The translations under genes were made by a program, and so were the position numbers. Below, in pieces: positions 14,186-21,554 of a stretch of DNA of 36,301 bases. The stretch lies in the NCBI GenBank assembly GCA_017625065.1, contig JAGALS010000094.1, positions 1 to 36,301 on the forward strand. Reading direction: 5' to 3'. Under the pieces are notes generated by a model. That model searched no databases, was not told where the DNA came from, and saw nothing but the letters and a program-made list of their open reading frames with translations. This DNA comes from Clostridia bacterium. GTDB lineage: Bacteria; Bacillota; Clostridia; Oscillospirales; CAG-272. Every line of letters begins with the position of its first letter. Position 1 is the stretch's first letter.

Positions 14186-15868
14186 ATGCCAAGAGTCAAA
14201 AAAGATAAAGGTAAGATTCGCATTATTCCGCTTGGCGGATTGCAGGAGATCGGAAAAAATCTGACGGTTATCGAATATGAAAACGATATGATCGTGGTGG
14301 ACTGCGGACTTGCATTCCCCGATGAGGATATGCTGGGGATCGATCTGGTCATTCCGGACGTCACCTATCTGGAGCAAAACAGCGACCGCTTGCGTGGTAT
14401 TTTTCTCACGCACGGGCACGAGGATCATATAGGCGCCATCCCATACGTATTGCGTAGCGTTCAGCCCCCTGTGTATGGCACAAAGCTGACCATCGGGATC
14501 GTAAAAAACAAATTGGAGGAGCATTCGCTGCCCTTTGCCCCCGATCTGCGTACGGTAAACGCGGGGGATACCGTCAAGGCGGGTGCGATCAGTGTGGAGT
14601 TTATCCGTGTGAACCACTCGATCGCGGATGCCTGCTGTCTGGCGATCCACACACCGCTTGGAACCGTGTTGCACACGGGAGATTTCAAGCTGGATATCAC
14701 GCCCATTCAGGGTGAGATGATGAACCTCACGCGTCTTGGCGAGCTTGGTCGGCGCGGCGTGCTGATGCTGCTGTGTGAGTCCACCAATGCCGAGCGCCCG
14801 GGCTTTACCCCTTCCGAAAAGAAGGTCGGCAATTCGCTGGAATATATTTTCAAAACAAATCCGAGCAAGCGCATCGTGATCTCCACGTTCTCCTCGAACG
14901 TGCATCGCGTGCAGCAGATCATTGATATCAGTGCCCAGCACGGCAGAAAGGTTGCGGTGACGGGGCGCAGTATGCTGAACATTCTGGGGGCTGCCATCGA
15001 GCTTGGCTATATGAAGGTGCCCAAGGGCGTTCTGATCGACATCAACGACATCAAGCGCTTCAAGCCCGAGCAGCTGACACTCGTTACAACGGGCAGCCAG
15101 GGCGAGCCGATGTCCGCGCTTTACCGTATGGCATATTCCGACCATCAGCAGGTCACACTTGGCAGAAACGACCTGGTGGTGCTTTCCTCCAGCGCGATCC
15201 CCGGCAACGAAAAGCTGGTGGGACGTGTAATCAACGAGCTTTCGCGCAACGGTGTGGAGGTCCTGCACGACTCCGCGATGGAGGTCCACGTTTCGGGACA
15301 CGCCTGCCAGGAGGAGCTCAAGCTGATGCAGGCGCTGACAAAGCCCCGCTATTTTATGCCCATCCACGGCGAATGCCGCCATCTTGCAGCCAACCGTGAG
15401 CTGGCGCTTGAAATGGGCATTCCCGATCGCAATATATTCTTATCCGAGATCGGCAAGGTGTTGGAGATCGACGTGCGCGGTGCCCGTTTTGCAGGCACGG
15501 TGCCCGCAGGGCAGATCCTTGTGGACGGCTACGGCGTTGGCGACGTGGGCAACATCGTGCTGCGTGACCGCAAGCATCTCTCGCAGGACGGTCTGATCGT
15601 GGTGGTCGCCACGGTGGACGAGGAGCATCGCCTGATGCTTTCAGGCCCCGACGTGGTCTCGCGCGGATTCGTCTACGTCAAGGAAAACGAGCTTTTGATG
15701 GATGAGGTCAAGCAGGTGGTACAGCGCTCGATCGACAGCTGTCTGCGTTCGCGCGACTTCGGCGACCGTATGCGCCTTAAGACCCGAGTCCGAGACGATC
15801 TTTCCAAGTTCCTCTATCACAGAACAGGGCGCAAGCCCATGATCCTGCCCGTGATCATGAACGTTTAA
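14186..15868 (+). CDS. rnj: Ribonuclease J
   Basis: 560-residue zinc-dependent ribonuclease with endonuclease and 5'-3' exonuclease activity, central to mRNA decay and rRNA maturation in Firmicutes. The N-terminus (IRIIPLGGLQEIGKN) and metallo-beta-lactamase motif THGHEDHIG (His76, His78, Asp80, His81) are classical. The beta-CASP part is seen in LLCESTNAERPG, ISTFSSNVHRVQQI and VTTGSQGEPMSAL. HVSGHACQEEL and MPIHGECRHL give the remaining metal and phosphate residues. The C-terminal domain follows LVDGYGVGDVG. Length is typical of RNase J1/J2; only one gene is in view, so a J1/J2 distinction is not possible. ATAAGGAGATTTT precedes the ATG. Confidence 0.96.
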   Translation: MPRVKKDKGKIRIIPLGGLQEIGKNLTVIEYENDMIVVDCGLAFPDEDMLGIDLVIPDVTYLEQNSDRLRGIFLTHGHEDHIGAIPYVLRSVQPPVYGTKLTIGIVKNKLEEHSLPFAPDLRTVNAGDTVKAGAISVEFIRVNHSIADACCLAIHTPLGTVLHTGDFKLDITPIQGEMMNLTRLGELGRRGVLMLLCESTNAERPGFTPSEKKVGNSLEYIFKTNPSKRIVISTFSSNVHRVQQIIDISAQHGRKVAVTGRSMLNILGAAIELGYMKVPKGVLIDINDIKRFKPEQLTLVTTGSQGEPMSALYRMAYSDHQQVTLGRNDLVVLSSSAIPGNEKLVGRVINELSRNGVEVLHDSAMEVHVSGHACQEELKLMQALTKPRYFMPIHGECRHLAANRELALEMGIPDRNIFLSEIGKVLEIDVRGARFAGTVPAGQILVDGYGVGDVGNIVLRDRKHLSQDGLIVVVATVDEEHRLMLSGPDVVSRGFVYVKENELLMDEVKQVVQRSIDSCLRSRDFGDRMRLKTRVRDDLSKFLYHRTGRKPMILPVIMNV

Positions 15869-15988
15869 CACTTGATCACCGACGTGTCATACGGCGCTCA
15901 CACAGCGCCGTTATACTAAAAACAGACCCATTTGCGCGTTCGCGCAGTGATATAAAGCAAAAAATAAAATCAAAAGGTGGTTCCAACA
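15869..15988 (+). other. Short intergenic region with two hairpins
   Basis: ACGGCGCT (15891-15898) pairs with AGCGCCGT (15904-15911), and TGCGCG-TT-CGCGCA spans 15933-15946. Neither has a T-tract. They may attenuate transcription from rnj into the foldase gene; no clear promoter is visible. Confidence 0.45.
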
Positions 15989-17851
15989 ATGGGAAAAGGA
16001 AACAGAACAAGAAACGAGAGGGCAAATGAGACCCTCGCAACAGTAGTGGCGCCCCGCCAGGCATCCAAGAAGAAGGGTATGCCGACCTGGATGGGCACGT
16101 TGATCGTGGTTGCTGTATTGGCACTTTTGGTGCTTTTCGTCACCTTCGTCGTACTCAACTCGCGCGGTACCTTCCAGCGTATGCGTACCTTCGCCGAGAC
16201 CGAGCACTATGAGGTCACGGTCCCGATGATGTCCTATATGGTCTATACCAAGTACCAAAGCACCGTTTCTATGTACGATCAGTATTCCACGCAATTCGGC
16301 GCGAATATTCAGATCGGCGGCGGTGAGGGCGGCGACGCGCTGGATAAGACCAAGAGCCTGCGCGAGCAGATCTACAGCTCCACAACCGATGAGCTTGGCA
16401 ACGTCACGCAGAAGACCTGGTTTGATTACTTTGCAGAGGCGGCGGAAAAGGATGTTGCAAACTACCTGGCTTGCTGCGAGGAGGCACGTCTTGGCGGTAT
16501 GAAGCTGGAAAAAGAGGACAAGGAATTCATCAAGGAGCAGCTTGACGCGATCGAGGAATATGCCGCCGAGAACGGCTACAGCACGAACGGTTATGTTTCC
16601 CTTTTGTACGGTCAGGGTGTGATCCTGAAGGACGTACGCAACATGCTGGAGCTGATGCAGCTTGCAAGCAAGTGGTCCGAGCTGAAGGCAGAGGAGTTCT
16701 TCAACGGCGTTTCCAACGAGCGTATGGAGGAGTACTACGCCGCCAACAAGTCTACTTATGACATTTACTGCGATTACATCAGCTACACCTTTACCGCAAC
16801 CTTCGAACCCACCGAGGACGCGACCGAGAACGCAGCCGCTGCCGAGAAATATAAGGCAGAGCAGGCAAGATTTGCGGGCTACGTGGAGGAGCTGAGCAAG
16901 ACGACCGACGAGACCACCTTCCGCGCAAAGCTGCATGACATTTTGAAGCAAGAAGAGAAGTTGAAGAGAAGCGAGGAAGCCAATACGATGAGCGAGGAGG
17001 AGCTGGATGCACTGTGCGATCAGCTTGCCACCGCAAAGCTTGCCGAAGCCGTTTCTGTCAACAAGAGCGCCGAGGACGAGAAGGACGGAGAAGAGGACCT
17101 TTACAAGTGGCTGTTCGAGTCCAAGACCGAGGATGGCGTTAAGGTCTATCTGCGTAAGGCAGGAGACGTGAAGAAGTTTGAGGACACCGAAAAGGCATAT
17201 GAGGACCCCAAGGAGGGCGAGGAGATCGAGTACGAGGAGGCAACGTCCACCTATATCGCGGGCTTCTTCAAGAACGGAATGCACCGCAACGAGGATCTTG
17301 TTCGCAGCGTGGGACACATTTTGTTCAAGGCCGATACCTTTGACGGTCTCAAGACCACCGAAAAGCTGACCGGCGAGACCAAGGTACTTGCCGACAAGGT
17401 TCTTGCCCGCGACGGTGTCATCACCGCTTACGCGATGGCAGGCGAGCTTCTGGATACGCTGAAGAACGAAGGCAAGATCACCGAGGCGACCCGTCAGGAT
17501 GGCTCCAAGTACTACAAGATCGACAAGTCCGTGTTCCAGCAGTACGGCGAGCTGTACACCGAGGATAGCAACGTGTTCTACGATAACGTTTATAAGGGAC
17601 AGATGGTTGCGGAGTTTGAAAATTGGCTCTTTGATGCTGTTCGTGTTGAGGACGAGATCACCTATCCCGAGGCTGTTGAGACCGAGTACGGCTACCACAT
17701 TATGTATTACGTTGGTAACGAGATCGAGGGCTGGAAGAGCGATATCCGCATCGACCTTTCCGATGAAGATAACACCAAGTATCTGGAGCAAATCCAAGCC
17801 AACCATCCCGTCACCTTCAATAAGGATCTGTATCGCTACATCAAGCTCTGA
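15989..17851 (+). CDS. Membrane-anchored PrsA/PpiC-like peptidyl-prolyl isomerase
   Basis: 620 residues. A basic N-terminus precedes one membrane helix (GTLIVVAVLALLVLFVTFVVL, about residues 32-54), leaving a large extracytoplasmic part. That part has a SurA/PrsA-like helical chaperone region (residues about 65-300) with long charged helices. The C-terminal region has parvulin-like marks: VRSVGHILFKAD, then EFENWLFDAVRVEDEI and VETEYGYHIMYYVG. It probably folds exported proteins at the membrane surface. The charged insert (EKDGEEDLY, then EDPKEGEEIEYEEA) is unusually acidic. ATG 15989 follows AAAAGGTGG; a GTG inside that site is rejected. The downstream gene is a shorter paralogue. Confidence 0.85.
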   Translation: MGKGNRTRNERANETLATVVAPRQASKKKGMPTWMGTLIVVAVLALLVLFVTFVVLNSRGTFQRMRTFAETEHYEVTVPMMSYMVYTKYQSTVSMYDQYSTQFGANIQIGGGEGGDALDKTKSLREQIYSSTTDELGNVTQKTWFDYFAEAAEKDVANYLACCEEARLGGMKLEKEDKEFIKEQLDAIEEYAAENGYSTNGYVSLLYGQGVILKDVRNMLELMQLASKWSELKAEEFFNGVSNERMEEYYAANKSTYDIYCDYISYTFTATFEPTEDATENAAAAEKYKAEQARFAGYVEELSKTTDETTFRAKLHDILKQEEKLKRSEEANTMSEEELDALCDQLATAKLAEAVSVNKSAEDEKDGEEDLYKWLFESKTEDGVKVYLRKAGDVKKFEDTEKAYEDPKEGEEIEYEEATSTYIAGFFKNGMHRNEDLVRSVGHILFKADTFDGLKTTEKLTGETKVLADKVLARDGVITAYAMAGELLDTLKNEGKITEATRQDGSKYYKIDKSVFQQYGELYTEDSNVFYDNVYKGQMVAEFENWLFDAVRVEDEITYPEAVETEYGYHIMYYVGNEIEGWKSDIRIDLSDEDNTKYLEQIQANHPVTFNKDLYRYIKL

Positions 17852-17865
17852 TCCTTGCACACGCC

Positions 17866-17948
17866 CTCACCCTTCTCCATAGGATAAGGGAAGAGGGCTG
17901 CTGCGTGATAAAATCAAAATATGGCTCGGCATTTGCCCGAGCCATATT
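17866..17948 (+). other. Two intergenic hairpins between the foldase genes
   Basis: An imperfect hairpin (CGCCCTCACCCTTCTCC against GGATAAGGGAAGAGGGCTG) is followed by AATATGGCTCGG (17918-17929) pairing perfectly with CCGAGCCATATT (17937-17948). The second has a T-rich flank only on the minus strand. Possibly a processing or attenuation site between the paralogous genes. Confidence 0.5.
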
Positions 17949-17969
17949 CTGCAAAAGGGGGTATTGGCG

Positions 17970-19064
17970 TTGAAAGTGGATCGGTGTGTAAAAACACCAA
18001 CCGTATTACGTTTTTTTGCATCGCTTCTGTTATTTGCGCTGCTGCTGTCGCTCTGCTCCTGCAAGCGCGGCAGTGACGTGCCGCTCAGTCCCGGACTTAA
18101 GATGATCGAGGGAAGACCGATCTATGACGAGAATGTCGCAATGTCCACCGATCATTTTACGATCACCCCCGGTATGATGGCATATTTCTTTTATGATTAC
18201 GGCGGTCGGCTGATGGTGGAAATGGAGCAGAATAAGGCTTACGACGAAACGCGATCGCTCCACGATCAGATTTACAAGGACGGGCTCTCGTGGTACGAGG
18301 TCATGATGAATGCCACCTTGCAGCGCGTGTGCGAGATGCTGATCTATTGCGAGGCGGCGCACGCCGCGGGCGTGGAGCTTACCGAGGCCCAGCTTGCCAC
18401 CGTCGACAAGGAGATCTCAAGCGTGACGATGGATGCGGCGGCGATCTACTCCAAGACCCTGGATGAGTACTGCCAATCGCTTTACGGTCCCTTGATGACG
18501 GGCGAGGATCTTCGCTCGGTGCTGGAGTGCGAGCTGCTTGCCAATTCCTATTCCTTCACGGTGAAAGATACGTTGGAGGAGAGCATCACGGATGAGATGG
18601 TCAAGGATGCCTTGGCGCATCTGAGCCTTCGCGACGACACACCGTCCCGCAATATTTCCTACATTGCGGTGCCCTACGTGGGCGGAAAAGCCGATGATGC
18701 GAAGGTCGTTGAGATCCTTACAGCGCTGGAGGCGGCGCCGAGCGCCGAAACGCTTTCGGGCTTTTCCGGCGCGGGCACTGTCGGCAGCGAGAGCAATCTG
18801 ATCCCCGATAATACAAGCATCCAAACCATTTCCGATTGGCTGTTTCAAACGGGGCGAGATATTGGCGATTGCGGCCGCGCCGAGGTCGGTAGCTATTCCT
18901 ACGTGTTGCTTTACACGGGGAACGGTATGACCTACAGCGAGGTGAGTATGCGTATGCATCTTTACGACACCGCTTATGCCGATTGGTATAACGGCTGGGT
19001 AGAAGCCCTTGATTTTGGGTATAATTATGATGTCATCGACGGATACGACGTCGATGTGCAGTAA
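17970..19064 (+). CDS. Lipoprotein paralogue of the PrsA-like foldase, with a degenerate isomerase region
   Basis: 364 residues. A hydrophobic signal ends in the lipobox LCSC, so it is a probable membrane lipoprotein. The next 200 residues follow the upstream protein's chaperone region in order: ITPGMMAYFFYDY against VTVPMMSYMVYTKY, then TRSLHDQIY against TKSLREQIY, then MLIYCEAAHAAGVEL against YLACCEEARLGGMKL. The C-terminal region (ISYIAVPYVGG, then YSYVLLYTGNG) resembles a worn parvulin domain, shorter than normal. It may be a chaperone without isomerase activity. No ATG is available; TTG 17970 is chosen because AAAAGGGGG lies about 9 nt upstream. TTG 17964 is too close to that site; GTG 17976 is possible. 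Confidence 0.78.
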   Translation: MKVDRCVKTPTVLRFFASLLLFALLLSLCSCKRGSDVPLSPGLKMIEGRPIYDENVAMSTDHFTITPGMMAYFFYDYGGRLMVEMEQNKAYDETRSLHDQIYKDGLSWYEVMMNATLQRVCEMLIYCEAAHAAGVELTEAQLATVDKEISSVTMDAAAIYSKTLDEYCQSLYGPLMTGEDLRSVLECELLANSYSFTVKDTLEESITDEMVKDALAHLSLRDDTPSRNISYIAVPYVGGKADDAKVVEILTALEAAPSAETLSGFSGAGTVGSESNLIPDNTSIQTISDWLFQTGRDIGDCGRAEVGSYSYVLLYTGNGMTYSEVSMRMHLYDTAYADWYNGWVEALDFGYNYDVIDGYDVDVQ

Positions 19065-19093
19065 TCTTGATTTTTGATAGGAGTTTGCCTGTT

Positions 19094-19738
19094 ATGGTTC
19101 TCGAATCCAAACAAACCACGCTTGCTTACCGCTGTCCGCATTGCGGCGCGGGCGTGATGAGCGCGGTGAGCCTGTTCAATCTGAAGGGCTCGATGGTGCG
19201 CCTCAAATGCGATTGCGGCAAAAGCGCGATGGAGGTCCTGCCCACCCCCGACGGTAAGGTGAGACTGACCGTGCCTTGCATCATTTGTCCGCATCCCCAT
19301 CACTTTACGGTCAGCGAAAAGATCTTTTTTGAAAGCGAGCTGTTCTCGCTCCCTTGCGCCTATTCGGATATCAATATCTGTGTGATGGGCGAGGTCAATC
19401 ACGTGAAGGCAGAGCTTTCCCGTACTGAGCTGCAGCTGCTTGATCTGATGGAAAAAAGTGGCATCACCGATTTTGAAGCGCTTCACAAGGAAGCCGAGCA
19501 GACGGTCAGCGACCCACAGGTTTTGGAGATCGTGCTGTTTGTGATCCGAGATCTGGACGAGGAGGGCAAGATCAAGTGCCACTGCGAGGAAGGCGAGGAA
19601 CGGGAATACGATGCCGAGATCCTGTCTGACGGCGTGAAGGTCACCTGCAAGAAATGCGGCGCGACCCGTACCATTCCCACCGATTCGCTGCTGGACGCGC
19701 ACGAATTTTTGAACTGCGATCATTTGTTGTTGGAGTGA
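19094..19738 (+). CDS. Conserved-looking zinc-ribbon protein, unknown function
   Basis: 214 residues, cytoplasmic by composition. It is rich in paired cysteines: Cys14/Cys17 (CPHC), Cys39/Cys41 (CDC), Cys62/Cys65 with His-His at 69-70, Cys162/Cys164 (CHC) and Cys185/Cys188 (CKKC). This implies two or three zinc sites at the N- and C-terminal ends. Between them is a helical, acidic middle (LSRTELQLLDLMEKSG). Only 3 bp separate it from the C_GCAxxG_C_C gene, so the two are cotranscribed. AGGAG lies 10 nt before ATG 19094. I do not recognise the family; RNA or protein binding or metal handling are all possible. Confidence 0.78.
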   Translation: MVLESKQTTLAYRCPHCGAGVMSAVSLFNLKGSMVRLKCDCGKSAMEVLPTPDGKVRLTVPCIICPHPHHFTVSEKIFFESELFSLPCAYSDINICVMGEVNHVKAELSRTELQLLDLMEKSGITDFEALHKEAEQTVSDPQVLEIVLFVIRDLDEEGKIKCHCEEGEEREYDAEILSDGVKVTCKKCGATRTIPTDSLLDAHEFLNCDHLLLE

Positions 19739-19741
19739 GTT

Positions 19742-20197
19742 ATGACAAGAGCCGAAAAAGCGATTGAGCTATTTGAAAACGGCGCGAACTGCGCCCAAGC
19801 CGTGTGCTGTGCCTTCGCGGATCTGATGGGGCTTGATGAAAAAGCGGCGCTCCGCCTCTCTGCCCCCTTCGGAGGTGGACTTGGCAGACAGCGCGAGATC
19901 TGCGGCGCTGTGTCGGGGATGTGTATGGTGGCAGGGATGCTGTACGGCTATGATGATCTGAAAAACGACAAGATCAAGGGTGAGCATTATCGCCTCATTC
20001 AGGAGCTGTGTGACGCCTTTCGCGCACAGTACGGCACGATCATTTGCCGTGAGCTTCTGCAAACGAAAAAGCTTTCCACAGCGCCCGTGCCAACGCCTCG
20101 CACCGAGGAATATTACCGCACCCGTCCGTGCGCAAGACAGGTCGGCACCGCCGCCGAGATCATCGAGCATTACATAGAGACGCATCCTATTATATAA
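19742..20197 (+). CDS. C_GCAxxG_C_C family putative redox protein
   Basis: 151 residues with the family's conserved cysteines in order: Cys17 in NCAQAV, Cys54 in ICGAVSG, Cys61, then Cys102 and Cys130 near the C-terminus. Members are small cytoplasmic proteins suspected of redox or metal-linked roles; none of this is shown here. It starts 3 bp after the zinc-ribbon gene, with GGAGTGAG at the end of that gene serving as ribosome binding site. The cysteine-rich pair may work together. A 13-bp perfect terminator follows. Confidence 0.9.
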   Translation: MTRAEKAIELFENGANCAQAVCCAFADLMGLDEKAALRLSAPFGGGLGRQREICGAVSGMCMVAGMLYGYDDLKNDKIKGEHYRLIQELCDAFRAQYGTIICRELLQTKKLSTAPVPTPRTEEYYRTRPCARQVGTAAEIIEHYIETHPII

Positions 20198-20198
20198 T

Positions 20199-20229
20199 AA
20201 AAGCGGATCCCTGCACGGGATCCGCTTTT
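20199..20229 (+). terminator. Terminator of the zinc-ribbon/C_GCAxxG unit
   Basis: AAAAGCGGATCCC pairs perfectly with GGGATCCGCTTTT across TGCAC. Short T-tract. Confidence 0.8.
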
Positions 20230-20333
20230 GCTATGAAAACCAAACTAACAAATTCATTATATCATAAAAAAAGAGGTTTGTAAAGAAGAAAATAGTAAAC
20301 TTAGACAAATTCTGCGATTTAAACAAAAAATAA

Positions 20334-20375
20334 TTGTAAAATACTTACAAATTGCCTATTGCAAAGGGGTTGCAA
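20334..20375. promoter_or_regulatory. Two matching 6-5-6 inverted repeats upstream of the candidate ncRNA
   Basis: TTGTAA-AATAC-TTACAA (20334-20350) and TTGCAA-AGGGG-TTGCAA (20359-20375) share the form TTGYAA-N5-TTRCAA, with centres 25 bp apart. The second contains the -35 element, so a bound protein would block transcription. Confidence 0.55.
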
Positions 20376-20387
20376 ATGTGGTATACT
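20359..20387 (+). promoter_or_regulatory. Promoter of the candidate ncRNA
   Basis: TTGCAA (20359-20364), 17-bp spacer, TATACT (20382-20387); start expected near 20394. Confidence 0.65.
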
Positions 20388-20393
20388 AAAAGC

Positions 20394-20740
20394 GAAGAAA
20401 GGAGGTACAAGCCAATGGCAAGGTAAACAAAGCCGAAGAAACCTTAGGTGCAAAAAACAAAACACGGCGGTGTAACGCTTTATATAAAGGAGAAAACAAG
20501 TTCTATCAGATAAAGCCCGCGCCTTTTGCAAGCAGTGTGTGAAACGGAAGATGGAAGTGATCTTACGAAAAGATCGTCTCAAGTGAGAGAGTGGTGTGTG
20601 TCGGAGTGTTTGATGATGCTATGCAAAGGGTAGACAATAGAAAGAGAGGATCACAAAAGATGTTAGATATCAAGAGTGAACAGAAATGACCCTTGACCGA
20701 AGGTGAGCAACCACGGTCAAGGGTCATTTCTTTTTCTTTT
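20394..20740 (+). ncRNA. Candidate noncoding or peptide-encoding transcript of about 350 nt
   Basis: A unit bounded by a good promoter and a 16-bp perfect terminator but without a normal gene. It is purine-rich and lower in GC than its neighbours. Small perfect hairpins include GCC-AAT-GGC (20411-20419), ACC-TTA-GGT (20441-20449), CAC-GGCG-GTG and GATCTT-ACGAA-AAGATC (20559-20575). It also has two Shine-Dalgarno-like sites followed by tiny frames: AAAGGAGG then Met-Ala-Arg-stop (20415), and AGAGAGGATC then a 9-codon frame (MLDIKSEQK) ending in the terminator stem. I see no conserved core of tmRNA, RNase P or SRP RNA. Either a structured RNA or a micro-peptide message. Confidence 0.5.
20684..20740 (+). 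terminator. 16-bp perfect terminator of the candidate ncRNA
   Basis: AAATGACCCTTGACCG (20684-20699) pairs perfectly with its complement at 20714-20729, followed by CTTTTTCTTTT. Confidence 0.92.
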
Positions 20741-20749
20741 GACGCGTAC

Positions 20750-20778
20750 TTGACAAAAGGCGGAAGATATGATATGAT
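20750..20778 (+). promoter_or_regulatory. Promoter of the tRNA-Leu transcript
   Basis: TTGACA (20750-20755), 17-bp spacer, TATGAT (20773-20778). Confidence 0.8.
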
Positions 20779-20784
20779 AAATGC

Positions 20785-20933
20785 GCTTCGCGGCGATCCT
20801 TGCCGCGAAAAAGAGGGCGCTTGCGGAAGATCCCGAAGCGTCAAAGCAAGCGGGCGTGACGCGGACCCATTCCGCCACGCCCACGAAATTCGCGGGCGTG
20901 TGCAGATTCATTCCGCCGCACCCGCATAATAAT
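20785..20933 (+). promoter_or_regulatory. Structured 150-nt leader with segments antisense to the tRNA
   Basis: Between promoter and tRNA lie TTCGCGGC-7 nt-GCCGCGAA (20787-20809), GCGGGCGTG at 20850-20858 and 20892-20900, ATTCCGCCACGCCC at 20869-20882 and an 18-nt ATTCCGCC... segment at 20910-20927. GCGGGCGTG is also the tRNA's own 5' start. The 14-nt segment at 20869-20882 is exactly complementary to tRNA bases 20936-20949. The leader can therefore form alternative pairings with itself or with the tRNA 5' half. Confidence 0.7.
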
Positions 20934-21016
20934 GCGGGCGTGGCGGAATTGGCAGACGCGCCAGATTTAGGATCTGGTGAGCATTCGTGCAGGTTCAAGT
21001 CCTGTCGCCCGTACCA
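20934..21016 (+). tRNA. tRNA-Leu (TAG anticodon)
   Basis: 83 nt, class II. The acceptor GCGGGCG pairs with CGCCCGT (first pair G-U), followed by A73 and an encoded CCA. Anticodon stem CCAGA/TCTGG encloses TTTAGGA, giving anticodon TAG, which reads CTA and other CTN codons. A variable arm (TGAGCATTCGTGC) and T-arm GCAGG-TTCAAGT-CCTGT are present. The last 13 nt form the start of a perfect 27-bp inverted repeat. Confidence 0.95.
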
Positions 21017-21064
21017 ATACAAAAGGGGAGTCTTGCGCTCCCCTTTTGTATTGGTACGGGCGAC
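21004..21064. repeat. Perfect 27-bp inverted repeat containing the tRNA-Leu 3' end
   Basis: 21004-21030 pairs perfectly with 21038-21064 across TCTTGCG. The left arm begins with the last 13 nt of tRNA-Leu (GTCGCCCGTACCA), so the right arm carries an inverted copy of the tRNA end. The inner ACAAAAGGGGAG/CTCCCCTTTTGT stem with its T-run can act as the tRNA terminator. Confidence 0.92.
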
Positions 21065-21300
21065 AAGCTCGCAGAGCCTGCCTTGCGCGAAGCGCAAGGC
21101 AGGGAAAAAACGCGAAGCGTTTTTTCAGCGCAAGTCCGAAAGGACTTGGCGCAACAAGTAGGCGGCGGAGCCGCCGTCTGTCGCCCGGAGAGCGCTCTTG
21201 CGCTCCCCTTTTGTATTGGTACGGGCGACAAGCTCGAAGAGCCTGCCTTGCGCGAAGCGCAAGAGCAGGGAAAAAGCGCTTACTTTTTCGTGTTTTGAGA
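21065..21300. repeat. tRNA-Leu tail cassette: hairpin series with an 80-bp direct repeat
   Basis: In order: CCTGCCTTGCGC-GAA-GCGCAAGGCAGG (21077-21103), AAAAAACGC-GAA-GCGTTTTTT (21105-21125), CAAGTCC-GAAA-GGACTTG (21131-21148), GGCGGC-GGA-GCCGCC (21161-21175), then CTGTCGCCCG (21178-21187), a direct copy of tRNA-Leu 21002-21011. The stretch 21031-21109 is then repeated almost exactly at 21196-21274. No ORF is credible. Confidence 0.85.
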
Positions 21301-21383
21301 ATACCGTCTTGCTATTTTGGGTAAAATGATGCTTGTCGAGGCAATATTATTGCCGAAAGAGCATCTTTTCCTTTGAAAAGCAC

Positions 21384-21412
21384 TTGACACACGGGGTTTT
21401 GCGTGATATAAT
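21384..21412 (+). promoter_or_regulatory. Perfect promoter of tRNA-Gln
   Basis: TTGACA (21384-21389), 17-bp spacer, TATAAT (21407-21412), 29 bp before the tRNA. Confidence 0.9.
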
Positions 21413-21440
21413 AATAACGCTTTCCAAAAAAGCCCAATAT

Positions 21441-21515
21441 AGGGATGTCGCCAAGCGGTAAGGCACCAGACTTTGACTCTGGTATTCGTAGGTTCAAATC
21501 CTGCCATCCCTGCCA
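21441..21515 (+). tRNA. tRNA-Gln (TTG anticodon)
   Basis: 75 nt. Acceptor AGGGATG pairs with CATCCCT; discriminator G and encoded CCA follow. Anticodon stem CCAGA/TCTGG encloses CTTTGAC, anticodon TTG, reading CAA/CAG. T-loop GGTTCAAATC is normal. The last 17 nt are repeated exactly at 21670-21686. Confidence 0.95.
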
Positions 21516-21554
21516 ACAAAAAAGCCACCCACACGGGTGGCTTTTTTGTTGGCA
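21511..21554 (+). terminator. 20-bp perfect hairpin terminating tRNA-Gln
   Basis: 21511-21530 pairs perfectly with 21535-21554 across ACAC. The left arm begins with the tRNA's last five bases (TGCCA); the core AAAAAAGCCACCC/GGGTGGCTTTTTT is a classical terminator. Confidence 0.9.

Noticed and set aside
15911-17860. 649-codon open frame on the minus strand opposite the PrsA-like gene
   Set aside because: A Leu/Val-rich shadow of a Glu/Lys/Asp-rich gene; no ribosome binding site and crosses the promoter region of the real gene.
20376-20426. 16-codon ORF starting at ATG 20376 with AAAGGGG upstream
   Set aside because: The start lies inside the promoter spacer, upstream of the expected transcription start, so it would not be on this transcript.
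20319-20582. 87-codon minus-strand frame across the ncRNA promoter
   Set aside because: Phe/Cys/Leu-rich, no ribosome binding site and opposite a well-formed promoter; it is the complement of purine-rich RNA.
20394-20740. tmRNA, RNase P RNA or SRP RNA
   Set aside because: No tRNA-like ends, tag frame, RNase P core or SRP apical motif could be found by eye.
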